A DNA stretch of 64,000 bases from Chitinophaga filiformis (GCF_900102545.1 NZ_FNBN01000003.1:673461-737460), one strand, 5' to 3'; shown: positions 26,216 through 36,192, counted from the first letter of the stretch. Numbers and translations are program-made. The notes: a model not told the origin generated them from the sequence alone.

Positions 26216-26635
26216 TTCTCAACATTTTTGGAGCTCACATATAAGAGGGCAAGTTAATTTAAATAGATAAAATATTATCTGTAATTGAGTAAATAATATC
26301 AACATGTTGAATGTTGATAATTTCAAAGTTTGTCTGACTATATATATTAAGTTATGATCTTCGTATTACGTTGGACGGTTGAGCGTCGTGTATCGATTGT
26401 CCCTGCAATGCTAGCGCTCAGCGCTCGATTTGCAAGGATGAATTTGAAGAAAAGTTTAATAACTATTTAATTATCAGGTCATTATTCTTTTTAGGAATGC
26501 ATGATTGAAATGGTCGTCTTTAACACTCTTGAAAATTCCTTTCTTACCTACCAGCTTTTGCTTAATCAGCATTTACCAACTTTTATTAATTTCCCCCCCT
26601 CAAGACACATTAACAACCAAACCCACTCCAACACC
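26216..26635. other. AT-rich intergenic stretch with a 9-bp hairpin
   Basis: Contains a perfect inverted repeat TATCAACAT / ATGTTGATA (26297-26319, 5-base loop) and, near 26410-26440, a GC-rich patch with two AGCGCT palindromes. Otherwise low complexity AT; no gene seen. An open frame continues from the gene at 26636 back to 26501 but has no coding character. Confidence 0.5.
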
Positions 26636-27379
26636 ATGCAGGAAATACAAAATGAGCTAACACGCCTCCGCCGCCAGATGAACTATTTTCGTTTATACGC
26701 CATCGCCATATCCGTGCTGCTCTTCGCACTCATCGGCTATGGTTTCCGCAAATCTGCCCAGGATGATATTCTAAAAAGCCTGCGCGCTGAAAAAATCGAA
26801 ATCGTAGAACCCGATGGCACTGTCAAACTTTCGCTGTTTAGCAAAAGGCATCTTCCTTTAGCTGTTGTCAACGATAAGAAACTAAGCCGCCAGGGAGGAG
26901 ATGAATCAGGCCTGATGTTTTATAACACCGAAGGAGAAGAATGCGGTGGACTGATATATTCCGGAAAAGGAAAAAATGGTAAAGGTGAGAATGAGTTGAG
27001 CATGACATTCGACAAATACAAACAGGATCAGATGGTACAGTTGTCTTATATTCAACGAGAGAACGGAAACCATACAAAAGGACTATCTGTTTACGAACGA
27101 CCTGAATTTCCGCTCAATCTGACAATGGAAAAGATCGACTCTATTCGTAAGAATGTCAAGGATGTTCAGCAGCAAAACAGCATGATTGAACAACTAAAAG
27201 AAGAAGGATTTTTTGGATATACACGCATGTTTGCAGGTCAGCAGGGACAGCGAACTGGCGTCTTTGTACGTGATGATAAGGGAAAGATACGTCTTGAGAT
27301 GATTGTTAATGAGAAAAACGAACCGGAGATCCTGTTTTATGATGAGAAAGGGGAGGTGCATAAAAAGATAACCTATTAA
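26636..27379 (+). CDS. Hypothetical single-pass membrane protein
   Basis: About 247 residues from the ATG at 26636 (MQEIQNELTRLRRQMNYFRLY), chosen because the upstream in-frame part is AT-rich and unlike protein. A coiled-coil start is followed by one membrane segment (AIAISVLLFALIGYGF, about 20-37) and an outer or periplasmic beta-rich domain. Two stretches look like a repeated motif: KIEIVEPDGTVKLSLFSK near the start and VFVRDDKGKIRLEMIVNEKNEPEILFYDEKGEVHKKI at the end, both 'DG/KG + beta strand' hairpins. I recognise no named family; similar proteins occur as lone genes in Bacteroidota. A perfect 15-bp hairpin follows, so it is a single-gene transcript. Confidence 0.75.
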   Translation: MQEIQNELTRLRRQMNYFRLYAIAISVLLFALIGYGFRKSAQDDILKSLRAEKIEIVEPDGTVKLSLFSKRHLPLAVVNDKKLSRQGGDESGLMFYNTEGEECGGLIYSGKGKNGKGENELSMTFDKYKQDQMVQLSYIQRENGNHTKGLSVYERPEFPLNLTMEKIDSIRKNVKDVQQQNSMIEQLKEEGFFGYTRMFAGQQGQRTGVFVRDDKGKIRLEMIVNEKNEPEILFYDEKGEVHKKITY

Positions 27380-27387
27380 AGACAAAT

Positions 27388-27424
27388 AGAAGGGCTTTGA
27401 AGCACAACTTCAAAGCCCTTCTAC
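27388..27424. terminator. Bidirectional terminator hairpin
   Basis: AGAAGGGCTTTGAAG and CTTCAAAGCCCTTCT are exact reverse complements (15 bp) around a short loop. It lies 8 bases after the membrane-protein gene. Confidence 0.8.
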
Positions 27425-27443
27425 GCTTTATAGTGGAAAAATT

Positions 27444-27477
27444 AAAAGGCCTCCAGGCATACACCTGAAAGCCTTTT
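27444..27477 (-). terminator. Terminator of the minus-strand SusCD operon
   Basis: AAAAGGC (27444-27450) and GCCTTTT (27471-27477) form the outer stem and CAGG/CCTG an inner one. On the minus strand it is followed by a T-rich run (CCTTTTAATTTTT), as expected downstream of the SusD stop at 27518. Confidence 0.75.
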
Positions 27478-27517
27478 CTCAAACTGTAAAGAGAGAGTAC
27501 TTACCAGCCATATCCTA

Positions 27518-29266
27518 TCAATGGTATCCGTTATTCTGTTTCAGCGTAGGCGTGCTTCCATTAATAGAAAGATCAATCTGCCGCTGAGGAATCGCAAAAT
27601 ATTCATTCGTCCCCTTCACAAAATGCGCCCCTTGTATATCGAGTGTTAGTGCACCTTCGAAAGCGAAGAACGCATTCAGCACCTGGTCTGCCACGCCCCA
27701 GCGTACGAGGTCGAAGAAACGGTGACCTTCCATTGCCAGTTCCAGCTTACGTTCAAAATAAATGGCTTTTAAGGCGTATTGCTGACCTTTGGAAGCAAAG
27801 GAGCCTGCGGGGTAGGGCGCAACCTTATAATTAGCCGCAGGGACGTTAGAAAAGCCATCCATAGGGGCGCTGTTGTTCTTGTACTTGTAAACAGCGCTTG
27901 CCGGTTGGGCTGCACGTTCCCGCACGATGTTCACATAAGCTTCTGCGGCATCGTAGTTTTGCAGTTGTGCTTCACATTCTGCCGCCAGGAGTAGTACATC
28001 GGCATAACGAATCAGGTTATAGTTGATGGCATTACCAGGCGCCCATCCACGAGGGTCGTAATAGTCGTCCTGTGTAGCCTGCCAGTAGACATTCTTTTTG
28101 GGAGAGTAATGGCCCGCAGTAGACGCTTCCCTGATCCAGGTATCGCCGGGATGTACGCCCCAGTCGAGGTAGGGAATGCCCTGGCGGCCTACCGTCCAGT
28201 CCAGGCGAGGATCTACTGTTTCAGTATTTACATTGTGGGTGTTGTAGTTGTCCAGGAAAGGCAAGCCCTGGGGATCGGTGATATATGAGTTCACCAGATC
28301 CTGTGTTGGCTGGAAGAAGCCGCAACAGCTGAACGGACCGTTGTACGGATAGTTCAGCATCTCACCCTGGTTCGCATTGGCGGAAGTACCTGAGTTGTCG
28401 TTGGCGTCGTATTGTATGGCGAAAACAGATTCAGAGGTGTTCTCTGTAGCAGCATCGAAGTTGTCTTCGAAACGATCCCTTAATGCGTAATGATCGCCTT
28501 TGGAAGTAATACCCTGCGTAGTGATCTGGTCGAACAGTGGTTTGGCATCTGTGTATTTATGCTCGAACATATATGTCTTGGCAAGATAACAGGCTGCCGC
28601 CCATTTATTCGGCCTTCCTACTTCGTTTTGCGTAAGGGCCAGGTTGTCCATAGCGAATTTGAAATCGGCTTCTATCTGGGGCCAGATGTCCTTGTCATTG
28701 GGTGTCTTCATATCGGTGGTGGTTTCATCTATCCAGGGCACCATGTTGAACATCTTTTTCAGATCGGAGTAGTAATGTCCACGCAGAAAACGTGCTTCCG
28801 CTGCTGCTTCGGTCTTTTCTTCTTCTGTCATGTCTGTGACTTTCGGTAACAGTCTCAGTACAGAATTACAGCGGGTCACACCTTCATAGTCTACCCGCCA
28901 TTTATCGTTCAGGAAACTGTTGGTAGCACCGGCACTGAAACGGGCGAGATCAAGGGTGGGAGGGGAGTCGAAATGGTCACTGCCTTTGTGGGCATCGCCA
29001 CCACTCACACTGCCATAGATCCAGTTGTCGGGAGATACGGCATAACCTGCGCCACCGGAGAGGTTGGTCATATCGCCACCAGTGAAGTCCTGTCCGTCCA
29101 GTGCACCATAAGCACCCACCAGCACTGCATTGACGCCTTTTTTATTTGCTATCAGCTCTTCCTTTAAAGAGGATGGTGGCACCCTGTCCAGGAACTTATT
29201 ACAGGCAGGCGTACAGATGCCAACGCCTGTTATGAAGAGTATCGCTATATGTTTATGTAGTTTCAT
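27518..29266 (-). CDS. SusD/RagB family outer membrane lipoprotein
   Basis: About 582 residues. I place the start at 29266 (MKLHKHIAILFITGVGICTPACNKFLD), which gives a short lipoprotein signal with Cys22; an upstream ATG at 29284 overlaps the SusC stop as TGATG and may instead be used. Typical SusD features: DRVPPSSL, AEARFLRGHYYSDLKKMFNMVPWIDE, RYADVLLLAAECEAQLQNYDAAEAYVNIVRERA and ERKLELAMEGHRFFDLVRWG near the C-terminus. The last two blocks are RagB signatures. It is the substrate-binding lid of the SusC encoded directly upstream, under FecI/FecR-type control. Confidence 0.95.
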   Translation of the reverse strand: MKLHKHIAILFITGVGICTPACNKFLDRVPPSSLKEELIANKKGVNAVLVGAYGALDGQDFTGGDMTNLSGGAGYAVSPDNWIYGSVSGGDAHKGSDHFDSPPTLDLARFSAGATNSFLNDKWRVDYEGVTRCNSVLRLLPKVTDMTEEEKTEAAAEARFLRGHYYSDLKKMFNMVPWIDETTTDMKTPNDKDIWPQIEADFKFAMDNLALTQNEVGRPNKWAAACYLAKTYMFEHKYTDAKPLFDQITTQGITSKGDHYALRDRFEDNFDAATENTSESVFAIQYDANDNSGTSANANQGEMLNYPYNGPFSCCGFFQPTQDLVNSYITDPQGLPFLDNYNTHNVNTETVDPRLDWTVGRQGIPYLDWGVHPGDTWIREASTAGHYSPKKNVYWQATQDDYYDPRGWAPGNAINYNLIRYADVLLLAAECEAQLQNYDAAEAYVNIVRERAAQPASAVYKYKNNSAPMDGFSNVPAANYKVAPYPAGSFASKGQQYALKAIYFERKLELAMEGHRFFDLVRWGVADQVLNAFFAFEGALTLDIQGAHFVKGTNEYFAIPQRQIDLSINGSTPTLKQNNGYH

Positions 29267-29283
29267 GGTTTTCAAGTTTAACA

Positions 29284-32200
29284 TCAGAAGGTGAGATTGA
29301 GACCTGCCAGGAATTGCCGCTGACTGGGATAAGTGCCTTCATCAATACCAAAGCTCCTTACATCACTGCCGCCTATTTCCGGATCAATACCTGAATACTT
29401 TGTAATGGTGAACAGGTTAGCCGCCTGTATATAGATGCGCAGTCTTTCTATGTGTAGCCGGCCACCCAGTTGCTGCGGGAAGGTATACCCCAGTTGCATG
29501 TTCTTACAGCGCAGGTAAGCCCCGTTTTCCACATAGTAAGAATTGGGAACAGCGTTGGTGCTGAAAGAACCTTCACCTTCCTGTATGGGCGCTTTGGCAT
29601 TCATACGGTCAGGCAGCCAGGAATCATACAAAGCAGTTTTACTCTTGGCGCCATCGAAAGAAGAGGAGAAGTCTGTCCACCATTTCACCTGGTTCCAGAT
29701 CTCATTGCCCTGTACACCGAAGAGGAATACGCTGAAGTCAAATTGCTTGTAGGTCAGTCCGAGATTGATACCATAAGATACCTTAGGATTTGGATTACCC
29801 AGGAAGGTGCGGTCGTCTGCATTGATCACGCCATCATGGTTGAGATCTGCATACCTGAAACGACCGGGAGCAGCGTCTTCCTGGAAGCTGGCTGAAGGAT
29901 CGCCTGTTGTTGCCTGTGCTGACTGATCAGCCTTATCAATGTCGCTCTGACTATTCCAGAAACCATCGATCTTATAACCAAAGAAGCTGGAAATAGGCTG
30001 TCCTACCGCATTACGGATAATGCTTTCCGAGAAGTTGCGTGGATCCCTGTCGAAGTAATTCACGCCTTGTGCTATTTTCACAATCTTGTTCGTAAAAGTG
30101 GTGAAGGTGACAGTAGCATCAAACTTCAGATCTTTGGTAATATCTGTATGACTGGAAACGGTAAGATCTACCCCTTTGTTCTTCATGTTAGCCACATTGG
30201 AATAAGGAGCAGGAGCCGTGCCGTAAGTACCTGGCAGCTCATTGTTATAAAGCAGGTCCTTGATATTTTTCTGATAATAATCCGCAGAGATTTCCAGCTT
30301 CCCGCCAAAGAGTGTAGCGTCAAAACCAATATTAGTGTTGATATCGCTTTCCCACTTGGCATCCGGATTACCGATCTGTACCTGCTGGAAACCCAATACA
30401 ATACTATTGTTTGTTCCTAAGAGATCATAGTAAGAGGTATTCTTGTTGCCTCCATATAATGTAAAGGCATTACCGGGAGTAAGACTTAGCTGATTACCCA
30501 TGATACCCCATCCTCCACGGATCTTCAGATCTGTGAGCCAGTGGATGTCTTTCATAAAAGGCTCCTGCGAGATACGCCATCCTGCACTGGCAGCAGGGAA
30601 GAGACCATAACGATTGTTGACACCGAATTTGGAGGAACCGTCGCGACGTAAGGTACCACTCAATAAATATTTATCCCTGAAACTATAATCTATTCTGCCG
30701 ATGAGTGATAACAGACCTGCGGAATAACGGCTGGCAGTGATGACCTGTCCGCCGGCGCCTGTACCATTATCCACATAATCAGGGTCGAAGATGAAGAAGT
30801 CCTGTGTAGTACCTACCTGTTGACGGGAGCGTTCGTCATAGGCTTCCGCGCCTACTAATACATTCAGGGAATGTACAGTATTGAAGGTGTTGTGATAGCT
30901 CAGTGTGTTGGTCCATGTCCAGTTATGTTCGAAGTTGCTGGATTCTGTATAGGAGTTCACACCTGCGTTTTCTTTATTCTCGTACTGCGGATAGGTGAAG
31001 TTGTGCCGCCATCCGGAGTTGACTTCTCCACCAAAACTAGTGTGGAAGGTGAAGTGACGCAGGAAGTCGATATCTGCATAGATATTTCCAAATACCCTGT
31101 TTACCAGTCCGCGGTCATTCCTGGTGCGGTATTGCATAGCAACAGGATTCATGGCATCACCCAGCCCCAGACCATTGGAGCCTCCGAAATTGCCCTTGAT
31201 ATCATATACAGGGATGATGGGTTGTTCGCGTAGAGCCATGCCCACAGCACCACTGGCAGTGAGCAGGTCTACGGTAGGGTTATCTGTAACAGAGAATGAA
31301 AGGTTTTCCCCTATCCTGATATTTTTACTGATACTGAACTGACTGTTGGAACGGATGATATATCTTTTTAGATAGGTGTTCATCAGTGTACCCTGCTGAT
31401 TGAAATAGTTCAGTGAGAACAGGTAACTGCCTTTGTCCGTACCACCACTCACAGACAGGTTGTGGCTGGTCATGGAGGCAGGATTGAAGATCTCATGGAA
31501 CCAGTCAGTACCTGCTTTATTTGCCTTTGTGATATAATAGAAACTGTTGTAGTCGTCCTGGTCGGTGTAATTGGGATTGACATAATAAAGGTCAGGATTC
31601 ACACGTGGATCGCCTTCCTTCAAACCTACAGGCTGGATATAATCCGGCAATACAGGAGTAGCACCATTGCCATACAGGGTATCACTTAATGGTATGCCGG
31701 TGTTCTTATAACGTAGCCAACGCAGGTTAGCCATTTCCTGTGAATTGAGCGTATGCCATACGTTACCACCTTTAGGATACTGACGACCATAATAAGCGTC
31801 GTATTTGATCTTCACCTTACCGCTACCTTTTTTAGTAGTGATGATGATGACGCCATTAGAAGCGCGTGAACCATAGATAGAGGCAGCACCCGCATCTTTC
31901 AGTACCTGCATGGAGCCAACATCATTTGGATTGAGGTCATTGATACTCTGTGTCGGTACACCATCTACTACATATAGAGGCGTGTTGTTGTCAAACGTGT
32001 TCACACCACGGATGCGTACAACAGGCTCCTGACCGGGTTGTCCGGAACCGATAACAGTCACACCGGATGCCTGTCCCTGCAGCTGGCTGGTGACCTGGCC
32101 AGACGGTTGCTTCACCATTTCACCGATATCAATAACGGTAACAGCACCAGTTAGATCTTTTTTACGTTGGGCTGTATAACCGGTTACGATCACTTCGTTG

Positions 32201-32802
32201 AGGGTACTGGTATTCTCTGTGAGTGTAATATTGATCTCGGATTGTGTGCCGACAGGGATTTCCTGCGACTGATATCCAACAAAGGTGACTTCGAGTATAT
32301 CATTAGCTGTACCGGGAACATTGACTGTATAAGTACCATCAGCTGCTGTTACAGCACCGGTGTTTGCGCCTTTTACGCGAATGGTTACGCCGGGTAGCGC
32401 TGCACCTTTAACATCAGTGACCTTTCCGCGCACCGGGCGTTGAGCGGCCATGTTGATGGTGACCGGCGCTGTCTCCTTTACTTTTATGAGATAGAATTTG
32501 TCGCGTACTTTTTCAAAGGAAAGATTGAAAGGGGCCAGTGTTTTTTCAAGCGCTTCTTCAGGTGATTTACAGGCGGCGATATCCACACTGTTTTTCTGAT
32601 CTGTGATCAGCTCACTTTTGTAGGCAATGGAAACACCAAATTTTATTTCCGTTTGCCGGAATAACTGCCTGATGGATATGTTATCCTGCTGTTCCAGCAA
32701 ATGTCCGGCAGGCGTAGCATCTGGACTATGAGCCAGTGCATGTGAGCATAGGGCGCCTGACACAAGGACATGCATCAGCAGCACACGTAAATGTTTTTTC
32801 AT
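29284..32802 (-). CDS. SusC/RagA family TonB-dependent receptor with STN signalling domain
   Basis: An 1172-residue outer-membrane transporter. After the signal peptide there is a secretin/TonB short N-terminal (STN) domain (ISIRQLFRQTEIKFGVSIAYKSELI...EEALEKTLAPFNLSFEKVRDKFYLI, about 40-115), then a carboxypeptidase-like domain (PVRGKVTDVKGAALPGVTIRVKG), TonB box LNEVIVTGYTAQRKKDLTGAVTVI, plug (SQLQGQASGVTVIGSGQPGQEPVVRIRGVNTF...YGSRASNGVIIITT) and barrel. STN domains pass the ligand-bound signal to a FecR anti-sigma factor, which fits the FecR and sigma genes 35 bases and 1.2 kb upstream. Substrate likely a complex glycan or glycoprotein, not deducible here. Confidence 0.95.
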   Translation of the reverse strand: MKKHLRVLLMHVLVSGALCSHALAHSPDATPAGHLLEQQDNISIRQLFRQTEIKFGVSIAYKSELITDQKNSVDIAACKSPEEALEKTLAPFNLSFEKVRDKFYLIKVKETAPVTINMAAQRPVRGKVTDVKGAALPGVTIRVKGANTGAVTAADGTYTVNVPGTANDILEVTFVGYQSQEIPVGTQSEINITLTENTSTLNEVIVTGYTAQRKKDLTGAVTVIDIGEMVKQPSGQVTSQLQGQASGVTVIGSGQPGQEPVVRIRGVNTFDNNTPLYVVDGVPTQSINDLNPNDVGSMQVLKDAGAASIYGSRASNGVIIITTKKGSGKVKIKYDAYYGRQYPKGGNVWHTLNSQEMANLRWLRYKNTGIPLSDTLYGNGATPVLPDYIQPVGLKEGDPRVNPDLYYVNPNYTDQDDYNSFYYITKANKAGTDWFHEIFNPASMTSHNLSVSGGTDKGSYLFSLNYFNQQGTLMNTYLKRYIIRSNSQFSISKNIRIGENLSFSVTDNPTVDLLTASGAVGMALREQPIIPVYDIKGNFGGSNGLGLGDAMNPVAMQYRTRNDRGLVNRVFGNIYADIDFLRHFTFHTSFGGEVNSGWRHNFTYPQYENKENAGVNSYTESSNFEHNWTWTNTLSYHNTFNTVHSLNVLVGAEAYDERSRQQVGTTQDFFIFDPDYVDNGTGAGGQVITASRYSAGLLSLIGRIDYSFRDKYLLSGTLRRDGSSKFGVNNRYGLFPAASAGWRISQEPFMKDIHWLTDLKIRGGWGIMGNQLSLTPGNAFTLYGGNKNTSYYDLLGTNNSIVLGFQQVQIGNPDAKWESDINTNIGFDATLFGGKLEISADYYQKNIKDLLYNNELPGTYGTAPAPYSNVANMKNKGVDLTVSSHTDITKDLKFDATVTFTTFTNKIVKIAQGVNYFDRDPRNFSESIIRNAVGQPISSFFGYKIDGFWNSQSDIDKADQSAQATTGDPSASFQEDAAPGRFRYADLNHDGVINADDRTFLGNPNPKVSYGINLGLTYKQFDFSVFLFGVQGNEIWNQVKWWTDFSSSFDGAKSKTALYDSWLPDRMNAKAPIQEGEGSFSTNAVPNSYYVENGAYLRCKNMQLGYTFPQQLGGRLHIERLRIYIQAANLFTITKYSGIDPEIGGSDVRSFGIDEGTYPSQRQFLAGLNLTF

Positions 32803-32837
32803 GTGCGATTTAATTTTGGTTAATAAAAATCAGGGTA

Positions 32838-33887
32838 TCAGTTTTCCCCTACGTGGTTTGTATCATCGCGTTTGCTAAAGCGTACGTTAAAAGCTTTTTC
32901 AAACTGCATTAACATAGTGTCTGCATTGTAAATGATGGGCATGGATCCGGAAACACTGTACCGCAATACCCTGGGATCTTTTACTGTAACATGCCTGTCA
33001 AATACCTGCTGCATAAATAGTATAGCGTCAGCAACAGTATATTCATCCATTACTAATTGTCCACGTGTCCAGGCAGTTACCTTTTCTGCATCGGTTTTGC
33101 TTTTGGAATATTCCCCATCTGTTTTGTCATAGCGGAGTATTTCTCCCGGTCTGAGGTATAGTTGTGTAGTTTGTTGTCCCTGTTGCTCTGTGATATTCAG
33201 TTTGATACTTCCTTCCTGTAATACGACTGCAATCTTATTTCCAAAGTTGTTGACATTAAATCTTGTGCCCAGCACTTCTACAGAGAGATGATCATACGTA
33301 TGTACAATAAAACTCCTGTTGTCTTCCTTATGCTTTACGTGGAACCAGGCTTCACCATCCAGCCATACTTCTCTTACAAGCGGTTCCTTTTGGGTGTAGA
33401 GCAGGCGCGAACCGGCATTCAGTAATACTTCAGAGCTGTCGGGCAACAGCAGTCTTTTGGTTTGTCCGGGTTGCGTGGCTACACTGGCGGTAACAGTGCG
33501 AAATGGCGGTGTTCTCATGAACAGCCAGAGCATGCCCAGGAACGCAAACAGTAAAACGGCTGCGGCATATTTCCAGGAGAAGATCCTGCTGAAGCGGCTC
33601 ACTGCCGGGACAGGAGCAGGGGTAGGACTGGCTATATCATCCGCAGCAATACTGTCCCATATGTTCTCCCATAGTTGTTCTTTCTGTGCGGCCGTCATCA
33701 GGTAGTCCCGGAAATGAATGGACCTTACCAGCTGAATAGCCATATTTACGGCTTCCTTTTTCTCGGGATGTAGTTTCAGCCAGGTATCCCAATAGTAGGT
33801 ATTCTTTACATCCGGCCGCAGCACCCACTCCTGGAAATATTCATCCAGGGCAAAGTCACGGGCGGTATATAAATGATACTGCTGCAA
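32838..33887 (-). CDS. FecR family anti-sigma factor / signal transducer
   Basis: A 349-residue inner-membrane protein: a cytosolic helical N-terminus (about 1-105; LRPDVKNTYYWDTWLKLHPEKKEAVNMA), one membrane segment (WKYAAAVLLFAFLGMLWLFM, about 106-125), then the FecR periplasmic domain (TQPGQTKRLLLPDSSEVLLNAGSRLLY...EVWLDGEAWFHV...VLGTRFNVNNFGN) and a C-terminal DUF4974 domain (WTRGQLVMDEYTVADAILFMQQVFDRHVTV). It holds the sigma factor inactive until the STN domain of the SusC receptor signals. It ends 35 bases before that receptor gene and follows the sigma gene after a 93-base gap. Confidence 0.95.
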   Translation of the reverse strand: MQQYHLYTARDFALDEYFQEWVLRPDVKNTYYWDTWLKLHPEKKEAVNMAIQLVRSIHFRDYLMTAAQKEQLWENIWDSIAADDIASPTPAPVPAVSRFSRIFSWKYAAAVLLFAFLGMLWLFMRTPPFRTVTASVATQPGQTKRLLLPDSSEVLLNAGSRLLYTQKEPLVREVWLDGEAWFHVKHKEDNRSFIVHTYDHLSVEVLGTRFNVNNFGNKIAVVLQEGSIKLNITEQQGQQTTQLYLRPGEILRYDKTDGEYSKSKTDAEKVTAWTRGQLVMDEYTVADAILFMQQVFDRHVTVKDPRVLRYSVSGSMPIIYNADTMLMQFEKAFNVRFSKRDDTNHVGEN

Positions 33888-33980
33888 ATGTTCGCTTTTA
33901 TATAAAGAGACAGGGGTGAAGTGAATCTCATCACTTTCGGATAACTTTTTTTAAAATTATTTTCAGGGGGATAGAAGGGT

Positions 33981-34595
33981 TTATTTCCCGGGCTGTAATA
34001 AAAGGAGTAAGACCGCAGGCGGCAGCGTCTTTTTGAGTACGCTAATGGCTTTGGAGATGATATTATAGACGGAGTCGACCTTCATGGACATCATATCCGC
34101 TACTTCCTGGTAGGATAGCTCATGAAAGAAGCGGAGGTAAATGGCTTCCCTTTGTCGGCGGGGCAGAGCATTGAGAGCGGCATGCAGTTGTTTTACCTGT
34201 TCCTGTACTTTTTCATCCTGTATGATGGCATGTTCCCGGCTGGGGATCAGTTCAAAATCGAAGGGGATCTCTGTTGTTTCCGCCCTGAAACGGCGGTCTC
34301 TTTCCAGAGTACGTAAGAGGCGGCGGCGCAGGCTGCTGAGGAGGTAATAACGGATGTTGAGCAGCTGGGCTGCCAGGTGTTCCCTGCTTTGCCAGAGGTC
34401 ATGAAATAGTTCCTGGAGGCAATCCCTGACCAGTTCTTCATCACCGCAAAGATGGACGCCATAATGGTAGAGATTGTCCACCTGCTCCTGGTAGATCCGG
34501 GCAAAGGCATCCCGGCTACCTTGCCGGAAGCTATTCCAAAGCTCTTCCTGGGGAGATACTGTATGGGAAGCAGTGATAGTTTGTACCGCTTTCAT
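33981..34595 (-). CDS. ECF RNA polymerase sigma-70 factor
   Basis: A 204-residue sigma factor with region 2 (RQGSRDAFARIYQEQVDNLYHYGVHLCGDEELVRDCLQELFHDLWQSREHL) and region 4 (LNALPRRQREAIYLRFFHELSYQEVADMMSMKVDSVYNIISKAISVLKK). This is the Bacteroidota-specific ECF group linked to FecR/SusC (ECF10-like). It is expected to direct transcription of the downstream SusC/SusD operon when released by FecR. It is the first gene of the unit; the region upstream to 34708 shows no clear binding site. Confidence 0.95.
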   Translation of the reverse strand: MKAVQTITASHTVSPQEELWNSFRQGSRDAFARIYQEQVDNLYHYGVHLCGDEELVRDCLQELFHDLWQSREHLAAQLLNIRYYLLSSLRRRLLRTLERDRRFRAETTEIPFDFELIPSREHAIIQDEKVQEQVKQLHAALNALPRRQREAIYLRFFHELSYQEVADMMSMKVDSVYNIISKAISVLKKTLPPAVLLLLLQPGK

Positions 34596-34708
34596 GCTGG
34601 TCTGCGTTGGTTGACGTAATAGGCTGGCTGTATAAAAGTAATCAATTTAGAAGATTTACAACCTGTTTCCTGGAAAGTGTCTGACTGACCAACCGGGTGT
34701 TATAACAG

Positions 34709-36034
34709 TTACAACATCCTTTTCTGCAGTCTTGATTTAATGATGTAAACAACGATGCCTGCCATTGTCACAGTAGCCCCTGCCAGCATCATGTGCAGGC
34801 CGGTCGAAATGAAAATGCCAATCCAGATCATGATAGCGAGGATCACAGGAAGGGGATATAAAGGCATATGCCACTTGAAGAAGTTCCTTCCCTGTCTTCT
34901 GCTGAGTAGTATCAAACCCACTGCCTGGGCAATGAACTGTATCATGATACGCATGGCAAGGATCGCGCTGATAACTTCTTTGATCTTGAATAATAGGCTG
35001 AATATAAAGGCTACTGCTCCCAGGAAAAGCAGTGATACATAGGGGAAGTTCTTGGTAGGGTGGAGACGTGCAAATACTTTAAAGAAAGCACCATCCTGCG
35101 CCGCAGCATAAGGAATACGGCTATATCCCAGTGTTGCTGAGAATACAGAGGCGAAAGCTACCCAGAGGATTAAGATAGTAGCCACTTTGGCAGCCGTGGC
35201 TCCTCCCAGTACTTCTATGAATTCACTTACTACAAAGGGGCTGTGTTCTACTCTGTCAAACGGTAATACAGAGGCCACACTGATATTCATGCACAGGTAC
35301 AACACTGTTATACCCGCAATAGAAATGAGCATACTGCGGGGAATGTTCTTTTCCGGTTGTCTGATCTCTCCGCCCAGGTGACAAACATTATAATAACCAA
35401 GGTAACTGTAGATGGTCTTCACGCTAGCAAAGCCCAGTGCTGCTGCAAATGCGGAGTTGAGCTCCAGGCCATCGTTAATATGTTTAATAGGCTCGAAGAA
35501 GTGGCCATGTGTAATACCTCCGCTGATGATCCAGACCATAGTAACGAGTACGCCCATCCACAGCAGTACACTGATCCTGCCGATGGTCTCGATATTGCGG
35601 TACAGCAGGAAAACAATCAGCAGCACCATACCACCACTCACCGCCTTTGTGCCCCAGAAACCTAAAGGAAAGATATAACCGGCATATTGTGCAAAGCCGA
35701 TAGCCGCAGAAGCGATGACAAGCGGCGCCTGGATCATGGTCTGCCATACGAAGAGAAAACTCATCAACTTTCCTGTTTTAGGACCAAAGCCCTCTTTCAG
35801 GAAGTTATAACTACCACCTGCTTTGGGAAAAGTAGCTCCCAGCTCACTCCATACCATAGCATCGATGAATGACAGCACCGCTCCGGCTATCCAGGCATAG
35901 AGGAAGCCCGGACCGTGCATGGTTTCAGCCACTACGCTCAATACTATAAAGGGGCCTATGCCCACCATATCTGTCATATTAATAGCAGTAGCCTGTAACA
36001 GACTAATGCGCCGGGATAGTTCTGGTTGCTTCAT
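34709..36034 (-). CDS. APC superfamily amino acid permease
   Basis: A 441-residue inner-membrane protein with about 12 TMs. Signatures of the APC fold: MVGIGPFIVLSVV in TM1, GPGFLYAWIAGAVLSFIDAMVWSELGATFPKAGGSYNFLKEGFG in TM2 and its loop, and LGGATAAKVATILILWVAFASVFSATLGYSR in TM8. The TM1 unwound segment (GIGPF) matches the amino acid-binding GxGxx of this family. It probably exchanges or takes up an amino acid or polyamine; the exact substrate is unknown. It stands between the sigma operon and the RibD-like gene, each in the same orientation but with clear gaps. Confidence 0.9.
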   Translation of the reverse strand: MKQPELSRRISLLQATAINMTDMVGIGPFIVLSVVAETMHGPGFLYAWIAGAVLSFIDAMVWSELGATFPKAGGSYNFLKEGFGPKTGKLMSFLFVWQTMIQAPLVIASAAIGFAQYAGYIFPLGFWGTKAVSGGMVLLIVFLLYRNIETIGRISVLLWMGVLVTMVWIISGGITHGHFFEPIKHINDGLELNSAFAAALGFASVKTIYSYLGYYNVCHLGGEIRQPEKNIPRSMLISIAGITVLYLCMNISVASVLPFDRVEHSPFVVSEFIEVLGGATAAKVATILILWVAFASVFSATLGYSRIPYAAAQDGAFFKVFARLHPTKNFPYVSLLFLGAVAFIFSLLFKIKEVISAILAMRIMIQFIAQAVGLILLSRRQGRNFFKWHMPLYPLPVILAIMIWIGIFISTGLHMMLAGATVTMAGIVVYIIKSRLQKRML

Positions 36035-36192
36035 TGAGGTGCAAAAATAAATATTTTGTAGCGCAGTGCAGCATATTTATTGAAATCTATCAATGTTTGG
36101 TAAGATCCTGGTCCCGGCACATAGATGGTGAATGATCCCAGGCTGAAACAGAATAAAAGCTATAATCAGGCATGTTGGCCAGATAGTAAAAG

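Noticed and set aside
26501..26635. Upstream extension of the membrane protein
   Set aside because: AT-rich, weak composition, and a later ATG gives a better start before the coiled coil.
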